Assembly (NCBI RefSeq): GCF_900110245.1
Contig: NZ_FOCZ01000011.1
Location: forward strand, 183,243-247,242
From: Niastella yeongjuensis
GTDB lineage: Bacteria; Bacteroidota; Bacteroidia; Chitinophagales; Chitinophagaceae
Length of the DNA: 64,000 nt
Direction of reading: 5' to 3'
Below the pieces are notes generated by a model, which made no database searches, had not been told where the DNA came from, and saw nothing but the letters and a program-made list of their open reading frames with translations. How positions within the stretch are numbered: the first letter of the stretch is position 1; the number at the start of each line of letters is the position of its first letter. A program made the position numbers and the translations under genes. Positions 18,452 to 28,300 of this stretch are shown in pieces.

Positions 18452-19366
18452 TTATGCCTTCGGATGCGCCTTTTTATAAATGTCTTTTAACTTCTCAATA
18501 GTATTGTGTGTATAGATCTGAGTAGCAGCTAAACTGGAGTGACCCAATAACTCTTTCACCGCATTCAGGTCGGCGCCATTATTGGTTAAATGTGTAGCAA
18601 ATGTATGCCGTAATACGTGCGGGCTCTTTTTATCAATAGTCGTTACTACACTTAAATATTTCTTTACTGCATTGTATACAAAACCAACAGTCACCTGCCG
18701 GCCTTTATCATTCACTAATAAATGTATCTGATCTGGCTGCTCCAGTGTACGGGCCTTTTGAGTTACATAGTCATCGATCTCTTTTATCAATACTGCACTT
18801 ACCGGAATAACCCGCTCTTTGTTCCCCTTCCCCAGCACTTTAATATTATTGGCGGCCCTGTTCACCTGGGTTTCTTTAAGGCTTATCAGTTCCGACCGCC
18901 GCATACCGGTATTATACAATATAGCCAGTATCAGCCTTTCGGTACGCCCATTCCAGGTATCGGGAAATTCAACATGATTAAACAGCGTCTCCATATCCTT
19001 TTGCTCTACATACACCGGCAAACGTTTGGGTATTTTAGGCGATATAATGGTTGCCATGGGCGATTGCTCCAACTCACCGGTGCGCAGGTAATACTTAAAA
19101 AATGATTTTAAAGAAGAGATCTTGCGGTTGATGGTTTTAGCGCTGTTTTTATTCTCTTTAAGCGAAGCCAGCCAGCTGCGTACAAAGGAGGGTGCGATCT
19201 CTGCCAGCGCCGGTTGTGGCATACTAAACTGGTCATACAAATAGGTAAAAAACTGCTGCAGGTCCTCCTGATAAGCCATGATGGTATGGGCAGAATACCT
19301 TTTTTCGAACCGAAGGTAGTTCAGGAAGTTATTTACAATTGCTGCATGTTGTAATTGCTTACCCAT
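18452..19366 (-). CDS. xerC: XerC/XerD-type tyrosine recombinase
   Basis: Site-specific tyrosine recombinase that probably resolves chromosome dimers at dif. With the start at 19366 (MGKQLQHAAIVNNFLNYLRF) it has 304 residues, the usual Xer length; an upstream ATG at 19381 adds only five residues. The N-terminal SAM-like core-binding domain is about 1-95. The catalytic residues are all present: R156 (TGMRRSEL), K180 (GKGNKER), H250 and R253 (HVLRHTFATHL), H276 (LLGHSS) and nucleophile Y285 (TQIYTH). No adjacent attachment site or cargo suggests an integrase role. The XerC rather than XerD label is based on context with hpf and rpsU. Confidence 0.88.
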   Translation of the reverse strand: MGKQLQHAAIVNNFLNYLRFEKRYSAHTIMAYQEDLQQFFTYLYDQFSMPQPALAEIAPSFVRSWLASLKENKNSAKTINRKISSLKSFFKYYLRTGELEQSPMATIISPKIPKRLPVYVEQKDMETLFNHVEFPDTWNGRTERLILAILYNTGMRRSELISLKETQVNRAANNIKVLGKGNKERVIPVSAVLIKEIDDYVTQKARTLEQPDQIHLLVNDKGRQVTVGFVYNAVKKYLSVVTTIDKKSPHVLRHTFATHLTNNGADLNAVKELLGHSSLAATQIYTHNTIEKLKDIYKKAHPKA

Positions 19367-19399
19367 ATTCCAAATGATCATTAAATATACTTAAATCAT

Positions 19400-20884
19400 T
19401 TAATCACAAGTACAACTGTCGGGCAAAAGCGGCAAATCAGATTTAAACAAGGAGTTGAAAACAACCCGGAACTGGTTAACATTACTAATACTTTCATAAA
19501 ACCGGCTATAATCATGCTCAGGCAGGTATACAGCATTGAAATTATTAACGGGTTCAATTGATTTCCCATTAACAAACAAAGACCGGTAACCGTGATCACT
19601 CATTACAATAATTACCGCCTCCCCCTTCGTTTTTTTGAGCAGTTCGTTTACCAAACCAGTCACGACCTTGTTGGAATACACAAGGTATTGTAAGTAAGCA
19701 TTGTTTTCTGCATTGCTGTTTGATGTGGTATCCATATCCATACTCATGCCCCTGCCTAAACTGTCGTATAAAAAAGGTTTATGCGGCATCATCAGGTGGG
19801 CATATACAAATTTGGGGCGCCCGCTTGTTGTTGAGGCTGCAGATTTTGTCAAATTAATGATACGCTCATTTCCATCCCTGAATCGCTGGCGCAGATCATC
19901 TTCTACCCAACTGAAGGTATGGCCGAGATATACCCTTAATATCCATGACATATCCTTATCCATTCTGGATAACAGCGTTTTAGACGTTATCAGCTTTAAC
20001 CTGAAGGAAAACAGGCCCGGATCAAATTGGGATGGTTGTTCCCCAATATCGAAAATTGAATAGTTATGGATCTCGTAGCCATTTTGCTTCAGGAACCCGA
20101 CCACCTTATTGTCTGAAATAACTTTATTGGCCCTGGCATTATCAGCAGCCGATTCTTGTCCCTTCGGTAACCAACCGAGATAATCCATGGAAAGCGTAGA
20201 CGCAATAGAATATACAGTCATTGTATAGTTACATTGCGGCGAAGCCGCCACGTAAAAACCCTGCTGTTTAAAATTATGCTCAAAAGCACTATTATCATAA
20301 TTGAAATAGCGGCGAAGCGTACCGGATCCACTATATTCATCCATGATCAGAAAATAGATATCAGGTCTTTTCCGCTGCTCACCATGCTTATCGTTTATCC
20401 CAGTTCCGTTACTGGCAACATGGGCAGCACTACTCCCCTGCAAGAGAATAAAGCCAATATCGTATATTATAAGAAAAGTAAAAACGCAATTAAGATACAC
20501 GGTCGCTCTTTGAAAAGTACCAGGTGACCGTTTCAGATAAATGAAAAGTATAATGATCCCAATTATAAAGATCGAAAAAAGATACCTGTAATGAGAAAGC
20601 ACGCCCAGAAAAGGAAGCACTTTTAAAGAATCGGCGATTGCTCCATAAAAGAGCGAAAAAAGCAGCACAAGAGTTGTTAAAATGCCTGCCTTACCAGCCG
20701 ACCTCAGCAATCCCAAAAACAATAAAAAAAACAGGGACGCAACCAACAGCTGAATGGCAAAATAATACAGCATATCGCCAAAAGGTATCAGCCCAATATA
20801 CTCGCTATAACCATGCGTTAAAAAGAAAATAATAATTAATACACTATGAAGAGGGAGCTTTTTGAATGGCCTGACAAAGTGCAT
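19400..20884 (-). CDS. sulfatase/phosphoethanolamine-transferase-like membrane protein
   Basis: Alkaline-phosphatase-superfamily membrane enzyme of 494 residues. Five or so hydrophobic helices occupy about residues 12-165. An extracytoplasmic sulfatase-like domain follows, beginning RPDIYFLIMDEYSGSGTLRR, with KFVYAHLMMPHKPFLYDS and the late metal-site motif VIIVMSDHGYRS. The layout resembles enzymes that transfer phosphoglycerol or phosphoethanolamine to envelope glycans, but the substrate cannot be inferred. It ends 33 bases before xerC and may be co-transcribed with it. It interrupts the rpsU-xerC adjacency expected in Bacteroidota. Confidence 0.8.
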   Translation of the reverse strand: MHFVRPFKKLPLHSVLIIIFFLTHGYSEYIGLIPFGDMLYYFAIQLLVASLFFLLFLGLLRSAGKAGILTTLVLLFSLFYGAIADSLKVLPFLGVLSHYRYLFSIFIIGIIILFIYLKRSPGTFQRATVYLNCVFTFLIIYDIGFILLQGSSAAHVASNGTGINDKHGEQRKRPDIYFLIMDEYSGSGTLRRYFNYDNSAFEHNFKQQGFYVAASPQCNYTMTVYSIASTLSMDYLGWLPKGQESAADNARANKVISDNKVVGFLKQNGYEIHNYSIFDIGEQPSQFDPGLFSFRLKLITSKTLLSRMDKDMSWILRVYLGHTFSWVEDDLRQRFRDGNERIINLTKSAASTTSGRPKFVYAHLMMPHKPFLYDSLGRGMSMDMDTTSNSNAENNAYLQYLVYSNKVVTGLVNELLKKTKGEAVIIVMSDHGYRSLFVNGKSIEPVNNFNAVYLPEHDYSRFYESISNVNQFRVVFNSLFKSDLPLLPDSCTCD

Positions 20885-20942
20885 ACCGACCTGAATTTCT
20901 GAATTAATTATTTCTCCTTCAAGGACCTATATCCCTAAAACC

Positions 20943-20966
20943 AAAAAGGCCACTATAAAAGTGGCC
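20943..20966 (-). terminator. terminator of rpsU
   Basis: Arms GGCCACT (20948-20954) and AGTGGCC (20960-20966) flank a 5-base loop and are followed by a minus-strand run of five T. It lies about 30 bases after the rpsU stop. Confidence 0.9.
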
Positions 20967-20995
20967 GAATATGATTCGTGTGAAGACATTAAAGA

Positions 20996-21193
20996 TTAAC
21001 TTTCGATCTGTCCGCTGGCGATCTTCTGCTTGTACACAGCTTTCAACACAACGTTACGACGTTCTACCGACGGCTTAGTGTAAGACTGACGAGCTCTCAG
21101 TTGCACCAGGATCTTAGCTTTCTCAAATTTCTTTTTGTACTTTTTGAGGGCTTTGTCGATATTTTCGCAATCTTTTGAATCGATAATGAGCAT
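20996..21193 (-). CDS. rpsU: 30S ribosomal protein bS21
   Basis: Small-subunit protein located near the anti-Shine-Dalgarno end of 16S rRNA. The 65-residue sequence has the bS21 pattern (NIDKALKKYKKKFEKAKI, then LRARQSYTKPSVERRNVV). In Bacteroidota, bS21 helps sequester the anti-SD, so most mRNAs lack an SD; rpsU itself keeps a strong one, as here, giving translational autoregulation (known from Flavobacterium johnsoniae). It is monocistronic with its own promoter and terminator. Confidence 0.97.
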   Translation of the reverse strand: MLIIDSKDCENIDKALKKYKKKFEKAKILVQLRARQSYTKPSVERRNVVLKAVYKQKIASGQIES

Positions 21194-21203
21194 ATATTAT
21201 ATA

Positions 21204-21210
21204 CCTCCTT
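21204..21210 (-). promoter_or_regulatory. consensus Shine-Dalgarno of rpsU
   Basis: The minus strand reads AAGGAGG ten bases before the rpsU ATG, with an AT-only spacer. None of the other gene starts I examined has a comparable SD. This fits the known bS21 feedback on its own mRNA in Bacteroidota. Confidence 0.85.
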
Positions 21211-21228
21211 TAAGGCGTTTTAGGACTG

Positions 21229-21260
21229 CAAATATAGCCGAATTTTCCAAAATTCACAAA
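21229..21260 (-). promoter_or_regulatory. rpsU promoter
   Basis: Minus-strand -7 box TATATTTG (21229-21236) and -33 TTTG (21257-21260) fit the Bacteroidota consensus with a 20-base spacer. The predicted start near 21223 gives a short leader of about 30 bases that contains the SD. Confidence 0.75.
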
Positions 21261-21288
21261 ATCCCCCTAAAAATCCGATTTTTGCCCC

Positions 21289-21888
21289 ATGTTTACAGGA
21301 ATAATCGAAACCATCGGCCAGGTAGAAGAAGTGATAGTTACAGGTACCAATAAAACATTCTGGATCTCTTCTCCCCTCTCCCACGAATTAAAAGTAGACC
21401 AAAGTATTTCCCACAACGGCGTTTGCCTCACAGTGGAAGCGCTGCAGGACAGCCGCCACAGGGTAACAGCCATTGCCGAAACGCTTCAAAAAAGCAATAT
21501 CGGTCACTGGCAAAAAGGCGACATAGTGAACCTGGAACGCTGTATGATCATGAATGGCCGGCTCGATGGCCATATTGTTCAGGGCCATGTTGACACCACC
21601 GCCACCTGTATTGAAAGAAAAGCACTGGATGGTAGCTGGGAGTTTCGCTTCCGCTTTCCCGACCAGTTCTCCAGCCTCATCATTGAAAAAGGCTCCATCA
21701 GCCTGAATGGCATCAGCCTTACCATTTTCAATGTAAGCGTTAACGAGTTTACAGTGGCCATCATACCCTATACCTTCGAACACACAAACATTCAGAACAT
21801 CCAGTCGGGAACAACAGTGAACCTTGAGTTTGATATGGTAGGGAAATATGTGAACCGGATCCATCAGGTGAACAAGACAACCGTTTAA
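21289..21888 (+). CDS. ribE: riboflavin synthase, alpha subunit
   Basis: Converts two 6,7-dimethyl-8-ribityllumazine molecules into riboflavin and a pyrimidine. The 199-residue protein shows the two lumazine-binding barrels: N-terminal MFTGIIETIGQVEEV with NGVCLTVE (first repeat), and GHIVQGHVDTTA with GSISLNGISLTI (second repeat). The start is the canonical MFTGIIE. No FMN riboswitch is visible in the 95 bases upstream. It is divergent from rpsU and followed after about 48 bases by an acyltransferase gene in the same direction. The link is probably positional. Confidence 0.97.
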   Translation: MFTGIIETIGQVEEVIVTGTNKTFWISSPLSHELKVDQSISHNGVCLTVEALQDSRHRVTAIAETLQKSNIGHWQKGDIVNLERCMIMNGRLDGHIVQGHVDTTATCIERKALDGSWEFRFRFPDQFSSLIIEKGSISLNGISLTIFNVSVNEFTVAIIPYTFEHTNIQNIQSGTTVNLEFDMVGKYVNRIHQVNKTTV

Positions 21889-21936
21889 AAATTTCAAAAC
21901 TCCCGCCTTTTGGAAGCACCTGTAAGTGGCTTCGGG

Positions 21937-23040
21937 ATGCAGACACAGCCATCCCACGCAATTTCCGCTAACGGGGCCGGCAAATATATTCCTGCCCTGG
22001 ATGGGTTACGTGGTGTGGCCATCTTACTGGTTATCAGTTATCATTATTTTGTAAAATATACCAACTGGGTGCAACCCGGCTGGTCGGGGGTTGATCTGTT
22101 CTTTGTTCTTTCCGGATACCTAATCACCAAACGCCTCATAGAGAACAATGACCATCCCAATCGCTATGTCTTGTTTTACAGGAACAGGGCGTTGCGCATT
22201 CTACCGTTATATTACCTCGTGCTGATTCTTTTCTATGCGGGCATTTATATAATAGTAAGTCCGCAAAACATCCATCGTTTTGATTTTTATTTAAACAATA
22301 AGGCCCGTTATCTGCTCTTCCTTCAAAACTGGTTATTCCTGCACACCCGTCCGCCGGAAGGGCACCTGATCCATTTATGGTCTTTGGCCATCGAGGAACA
22401 GTTTTACCTGGTGTGGCCCCTGTTCCTGTATGCTTTTTATAAGAACAAACACTTTAAAAACATTTTATGGGGCATCATCATTTTCGTATTGGTATTCAGA
22501 AATATTCTTTATTACTTCAATAACCAACCGATATATTATTTTCATACGCTGTGCCGCATAGATCCATTGGCCTGTGGTGCTTTGATCTACTTTGTTTCTC
22601 CCGATAAAAAACAAGCAGCCATCATAAAGTGGCTGGGCATAGCAGGCGCCCTGGTAATAATCGCCGGCATACTAGTAATAAAAACGCCATGGCCTACTTC
22701 AGCTTTTAATACAACTATTGGCTATTCGGCATTTGCTTTTCTATTTGCATCGGTGCTTTACAATACCATCCATAATCCCGGTTCATTAACAGCTGTGTTA
22801 AAGAACCCTGCTTTACGATTCATTGGAAAGATATCTTTTGGATTGTATATTTTTCATCTTCTCGTACTGGACAGTTGCCTTCAGGGAATAAGCACTATAT
22901 TGCAACAGTTGTTTCATGCTCCTGTAGTTAAGTATTTGCCTGAGATCATATGCTTACTGATCAGCTTCATACTCAGTATTATCAGTTATTTTTTTTATGA
23001 AAGTTATTTCTTAAAACTGAAAAACAATTTAACCCGATGA
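21937..23040 (+). CDS. acyltransferase 3 family membrane protein
   Basis: Integral membrane O-acyltransferase (OafA/NodX type) that acylates a surface or secreted glycan. I use the ATG at 21937 (367 residues, MQTQPSHAISANGAGKYIPA); an upstream TTG would add nine residues. Family signature at the N-terminus: IPALDGLRGVAILLVISYH with the conserved His in helix 1, WSGVDLFFVLSGYLIT, and FYRNRALRILPLYY. About ten transmembrane helices are visible. The stop overlaps the next ATG (ATGA), showing translational coupling with the membrane protein downstream. The acceptor glycan is unknown. Confidence 0.9.
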   Translation: MQTQPSHAISANGAGKYIPALDGLRGVAILLVISYHYFVKYTNWVQPGWSGVDLFFVLSGYLITKRLIENNDHPNRYVLFYRNRALRILPLYYLVLILFYAGIYIIVSPQNIHRFDFYLNNKARYLLFLQNWLFLHTRPPEGHLIHLWSLAIEEQFYLVWPLFLYAFYKNKHFKNILWGIIIFVLVFRNILYYFNNQPIYYFHTLCRIDPLACGALIYFVSPDKKQAAIIKWLGIAGALVIIAGILVIKTPWPTSAFNTTIGYSAFAFLFASVLYNTIHNPGSLTAVLKNPALRFIGKISFGLYIFHLLVLDSCLQGISTILQQLFHAPVVKYLPEIICLLISFILSIISYFFYESYFLKLKNNLTR

Positions 23041-24161
23041 AGCAATATATACGATTGGGCTTTCTGCCCCTTTTTGTTATATGGGCAATCATTCAGGGTA
23101 TTTTCATTTACCATCATGGTATTATTACCACAGGCGAACCTGAGAAATATATTACCGAAGGCCATGGCTTTTTAGCCACAGGTACTTTAAGCGCACCCAA
23201 ATACTGGCTTTATTTTACCCAGATCGGCCTGTTGGCCATTGCATTTAAAACAGGCCTTGGCTATTCATTTGCATTGGTTGTACAGCTGCTTTTCAGCGCT
23301 CTGGCTACCTGGTCATTTTACCAACTGCTCGGCCGATTATTTCCGTACGAAACAGCTTTTATTGGTACCCTCCTGTTATTGTTGAATTACCCCTTTCAGG
23401 AATTCAATGTATACCTGCAAACAGAATCCATTTTCTATAGCTTTACTATTCTTTTCAGTACGTACATGCTGCAACTATCAAAGTTAACGCCGTTACGTTT
23501 TACCGGAATTCTCACAGCACTGGCTATTCTTTGTATCACCCGCCCTACAGGTATATTATTCGTGCCTGTCGCTTTTATTTATCTGTTTTTTGCCTTTCTT
23601 AAAAACATGGATATAAAGTTGAAGATAGCCATCACATGTACAGTAGCCGTTATCTTTATCTGGGTCCTCAATACGCTGCTGGGTAGTGGAGGCGACCTTG
23701 ATTTCATGTTGCCCTACCGTGAAGAACATATCATTTGTGGCTTCCCAACCCTCAACCAGCCTGCGGCTATAGATTCAACGTCCAATGGAAATAGCGTGTA
23801 TGGACTTTTATATTATATCACCCATAACTTCAGCCAGTTCTCCCGGCTTGCATTGTTTAAATGCAAATCGTTCTTTGCTTTGATGCGCCCCTATTACAGT
23901 ACGGGACATAATATACTTTTGGCAGCTTATTTTTACCCGTTATATGCCCTTGCGATTTTAAGTATTAATTGGTGGCGAAAGCACCAGGCTTATCCGCTGT
24001 TGTATGTGTCCGGATTGATCCTGATCACGCTCGGCACTACCTTGCTTACCTGCGACGACTGGCACAATCGCTGGTTCCTTACAATTTCACCCTATTTATT
24101 GCTATTGGCTTTACCGGCCATAAACAAATTGGTTCTTATGTTGCAATCGCGTGGTCAATAA
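23037..24161 (+). CDS. polytopic GT-C-like membrane protein, possible glycosyltransferase
   Basis: A 374-residue protein with roughly nine to ten hydrophobic helices. An early periplasmic loop contains GEPEKYITEGHGFL, and a later segment reads LAILCITRPTGILFVPVAFI; the RPTG motif is frequent in ArnT/PMT-like (GT39/GT-C) polyprenyl-sugar glycosyltransferases. The catalytic Asp/Glu of that fold cannot be assigned with confidence, so the call is tentative. It overlaps the acyltransferase gene by four bases, suggesting that both modify the same glycan or lipid-linked sugar. It ends five bases before the convergent acyltransferase at 24167. Confidence 0.6.
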   Translation: MKQYIRLGFLPLFVIWAIIQGIFIYHHGIITTGEPEKYITEGHGFLATGTLSAPKYWLYFTQIGLLAIAFKTGLGYSFALVVQLLFSALATWSFYQLLGRLFPYETAFIGTLLLLLNYPFQEFNVYLQTESIFYSFTILFSTYMLQLSKLTPLRFTGILTALAILCITRPTGILFVPVAFIYLFFAFLKNMDIKLKIAITCTVAVIFIWVLNTLLGSGGDLDFMLPYREEHIICGFPTLNQPAAIDSTSNGNSVYGLLYYITHNFSQFSRLALFKCKSFFALMRPYYSTGHNILLAAYFYPLYALAILSINWWRKHQAYPLLYVSGLILITLGTTLLTCDDWHNRWFLTISPYLLLLALPAINKLVLMLQSRGQ

Positions 24162-24166
24162 CCCGA

Positions 24167-25267
24167 TTATTCTATCCTGAGCCAGTTATTCAATGGCCGC
24201 TCTACGAGGTAATACAACAGGATCGATAACAACACTAATGAGATAAAGACAAGGAATAAATTTAAATTCAGAAAAGACAACAGCCAATCAGCAATAAAGC
24301 CGCCATGGATCAGGAACAATGCATACGCACTTTTTCCCAGCACCTTGAACAGGGATGTTGATAACAACCGGCTGAACCAGGTAATTTCGGTGATCAACCC
24401 AAATAGTAATACCGCAACACTAACAGGAAAAACAAACATACTCAGCACCTTACCCACAGGGTACTGCGCTACAGCCTTATCAGGACTTATCAATGCAGCT
24501 ATAATGATCACCATCAATGACAAACACCCCCCTGTTACTGTATAAGGTATGGATCGTTTTGCAGGCGGGGGCGTAGCAACCTGTTTTGCCTGCCACTGCC
24601 TGAACCGGAAAGCCAGCCATATACCCGTGAAAAACTCGAAGCACCGGCCAAAAAAGGTCGTCAAAAGCAGAAAATGAATGTTATCAAAAAATCCCCTGAA
24701 TGGAAAATAAAAAAAGAACAGCACCAGCAATAACCCTACGATCCAAAAAAAAATAACTTGTTGCCACCACCAGTTCATCGTGACAATAAGCAAATATATA
24801 AAGGGGAATAAGATATAAAAGGTCACTTCGGGAGTCAGGCTCCAGGCCGGGTAAATGCCTGAAAACATATACCACGATGAAAACCCATTTAGAAATGACA
24901 GATTAAGAAAATAAATACCAACCAAATGCACTATGTCGGGCCGCCGGAAATGCAAAATAATAAACGTACATGTAAGCAGGATATAATAGAGTGGGATTAT
25001 GCGGGCCACCCGGTTTACATAATACTTTTTCAGAAATTGTTTATTCAGTTCGCCTTCTTTCCCATAGTTATAGCAGATCAAAAAGCCGCTCAGCACAAAA
25101 AAGACATTCACCCCTAAATAAAATTGTTGAAATACTGCATGTATGTACGATGTGGGCGCCGGCGTATTGGAATGAAATAAGAAAATCATTACAACTGCAA
25201 TAAACCGGAGACCGGTCAATGCAGGCAATTGTTTAGTTGAAAGCTGACTGGTGGCCATATTTCGCAA
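24167..25267 (-). CDS. acyltransferase 3 family membrane protein
   Basis: Second membrane O-acyltransferase of the window, 366 residues, with the family's N-terminal pattern (LPALTGLRFIAVVMIFLFH, YLGVNVFFVLSGFLICY, YVNRVARIIPLYYI) and about ten transmembrane helices ending VERPLNNWLRIE. The catalytic His in the first helix (LFHSN) is present. An in-frame ATG at codon 4 is an alternative start. It faces the preceding membrane gene convergently with a 5-base gap. The similarity to 21937-23040 is at family level only, so this is not a recent duplication. Confidence 0.9.
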   Translation of the reverse strand: MRNMATSQLSTKQLPALTGLRFIAVVMIFLFHSNTPAPTSYIHAVFQQFYLGVNVFFVLSGFLICYNYGKEGELNKQFLKKYYVNRVARIIPLYYILLTCTFIILHFRRPDIVHLVGIYFLNLSFLNGFSSWYMFSGIYPAWSLTPEVTFYILFPFIYLLIVTMNWWWQQVIFFWIVGLLLVLFFFYFPFRGFFDNIHFLLLTTFFGRCFEFFTGIWLAFRFRQWQAKQVATPPPAKRSIPYTVTGGCLSLMVIIIAALISPDKAVAQYPVGKVLSMFVFPVSVAVLLFGLITEITWFSRLLSTSLFKVLGKSAYALFLIHGGFIADWLLSFLNLNLFLVFISLVLLSILLYYLVERPLNNWLRIE

Positions 25268-25290
25268 ATTAATTCAAATGTTCCGGCTAT

Positions 25291-25325
25291 AAAAAAAGTA
25301 TCAACCCAAAGGATTGATACTTTTT
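25291..25325 (-). terminator. terminator of the porV-porU unit
   Basis: Long arms AAAAAGTATCAA (25293-25304) and TTGATACTTTTT (25314-25325) flank a 9-base loop. On the minus strand the stem is followed by T residues. It lies 20 bases after the C25 peptidase stop. Confidence 0.85.
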
Positions 25326-25344
25326 CCATGACGTAATTATCATA

Positions 25345-28300
25345 CTAATGCATCAGGTACATTTTACCATACCCGTTGTTAAAGTATTTATCGGTATTGT
25401 CGCCCGACGCTTTATATTTATCGAGTGTTTTACCATTCAGCGAAGTGATTACCCGGTACAGGTAAACCCCATTGGCCAGTTTATCGCCATACTGATCCCT
25501 GCCATCCCATTTGTAGTCGGTAATATTTCTACCAATATGCAATGGGCCCAGCTCATTCGTCGTGATCTCTCTTACAATTTTACCGGTCACTGTCAGAATC
25601 TGGATCCGCAGGTTCTGTGGTATTTCACTACCGGTTAAAGTAAACACGAAGGCCGTTGATGTACTAAACGGATTTGGATAATTCAACAAATTAGAGATCA
25701 TTGGTTTGGCAATAACCCGGAACCCAATCCGGTAAGCCATATTACCTGTTTTATTTCCACTTGCATCCTTACCGGTTACTACAAGCTCATAATCATCACC
25801 CTCTGGGTTTATCTGGGAGGTGAACTGTGGCGTAAATTCAATGGTAGCGGTATTATCGGAGGTACTGGTTGCAGGTATAAATCGCAGGGTATCTCCATCA
25901 TTAAAGTGATAAGTACGCAAGTTGCCATCAGGGTATTTGACCTGCACGGTACTGATAGAGGTATCACTCAGCAGCCTGTACATGCTTTCGTCCTTTATCT
26001 TGATCTGGATATGTGGTTTTGCAGACACAATATCTTTATTCAGGATATGCACTCCGTCGAAGGTTACATCCATTAACGGACTGGTTTGGTCAGCAATAAC
26101 ATACAAATTATGGTACAACACATTGTTGAAATGATAATACTCCGGCTTATCATTATCAGGGTTCACTTCTATTTGCACCACATTGTTCCCGGCATAATCT
26201 TTTGTATCTACCATTGCCTGCACCAGGATAGTATCACCAGCAACGATAGGCTTATACTTTGAGTAAGAAAGCACATGCGTATTGTTATTCCTGTCAATAA
26301 TGCTTACCCTTACCAGCATGCTGTCAAAATTGAGCTTACTGATATTTTTATAGGCGATGGAGAAGGGTACTTTCTCGCTTAGGAATGCTGTGTCCCTTGC
26401 GGAGAAGGCAATGTTCGCAGCCAGCGCTCCTTCAGGTACCGGATCATATAAAACACGCCAGTATTTCAACTGAAATGGTGAAACGGTTATTGAGTCAATG
26501 TTCCGCATCTTTAACTGCACAAATGGATAGAATCTGATATCGATATTTGAGATGTCAAAATCGCGGGTATTTTTATCAAGCGTGAACAGCACCGTTTCCT
26601 TACCAGTATAATCACTTCCTACTACGTCCACAGTCGGATTGTCATTTGATGGATTTTCAATTGATTTTCCATCCCATACAACCCTTCGCCATTTCGCAGC
26701 AGGCCCAAACTTCGGCGAATTGATATACCCCAGCGTATCGGGGGTGATTATCTTTGTTAAGAGAGAGATCCGTTTTGCAATGTCTAAACCACCAGGACCA
26801 ATAACGTATTGGGGCGGAAAAAGACTTCGCCGGTCTTTCCGGTACAGGAAGATGAAAGCCCTTGTTGTGTTTACAGAATCAACTCCCACAAATCCCTGCT
26901 CCAACAACCGGTGATAGATCGAATTATTATGGCCAAAATAAGCCGTATCATTCTGCCATTCACTGGCAAACATATTCATCCATGGATAATCGCTGGTAAA
27001 AATATTATTGACTGCCACATATGATCCCGATGGTATCATATCCAAAAAGTTCAATATCGCTCTCCGTTTTGCTGTATCTGCCTGTGAAAAATTAAATTGG
27101 AATTGCCATCTGCGATTAACACCACAAACAGGATCACTGCCAAACCGCCCGGGTAGAAGTGCGTCATTATTATACCAGGCAGCCAGGGATACTGAATCGA
27201 ACACATAAAATACCAGACCTGAAACGCTACAAACGCTCTGGATCTTGTCGTCATAATTAATAGTAACGCCAATGTCCTTCGCCTGAGTGGCGGCAGCAGG
27301 GAAAACACCATTATTTATCAAAATAGAATTCTCCCTGGTCCCATATTTCCAGGTATGATCCACAGAATCAAGGAAGACCCTGACAGTTTCGTCGTCTTTG
27401 AACTGGTGGTATTGCGATTGACTGAACCCGTCTACATGACCATTGATGTACGTAAAGGACACTGTGTTCCACCTGATGTCGTTTGGATTAGGCATGTCGG
27501 GAGCTATGCGCCAGTAGTAAACCGTGCTATCCAGGTAATGAAGCCCCGGATCAAATTCAATTATTCCTCCCCCGGTGGTAATGGTTTTCCTTATTAACAA
27601 ATTCGAATTAAATGCACCGGCCGTATCAATTTCCATTACCCAGTTTTTACTCACACTTTCCGGATTGGCGGTAGATGCGATCAGTTTTTCAGTGGCATCA
27701 TTAGTAATGGCATATGCATACGGGAATACCGGCCGTGCTTCATCTTCATATATGTAAAAATCTTGTGAAGCAGTATTATTACTTTCAGAGATTTCAGTAA
27801 TAGCTCCATTTCCATCTATGGTAGCAATTATCTTATTCAATCCTTTATCACGGGTAGCCAAAAGTGGTACCGTAAGCACCACGGAATCAGATTCTCTAAC
27901 ACCCCTTATTTTTTGACTGAATAAAACGCCGGTTGTTCCATTGGGATATTGTTGCTTTATTTCAAACAAAACCGAATCAGAAACTGCCTTCCCCAGGTTC
28001 TTCACTATCACTTTTACATCAAACTCTTTTTCAGCCAGGGAAATAAAGACCGGGGTAACTTTTATCAATGATTGCTCGATCACATAATCAGGCTTGGGTT
28101 GTGCATTGATCACTATTGCCGGATCGCCGTTCAGGGTCATTTGCTCAGCATGCATACGGGCATAAAAATCATATGAACCTACACCATTGATCATATTTTG
28201 AAATGCATCACGCATGGTAACTCCCAAAGGTTTGTCAAAATCACCGGAGCTGAGGATCTGGTACAAACTCGACAAATACATATTCAAATAGTTCACTACA

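Noticed and set aside
18452..19366. Tyrosine recombinase as integrase of a mobile island
   Set aside because: The protein is a compact Xer type in a housekeeping context next to hpf and tRNA-tuf, with no attachment repeats or cargo genes.
21194..21288. FMN riboswitch before riboflavin synthase
   Set aside because: The 95-base gap contains the rpsU promoter and SD; there is no room for and no sign of an RFN element.
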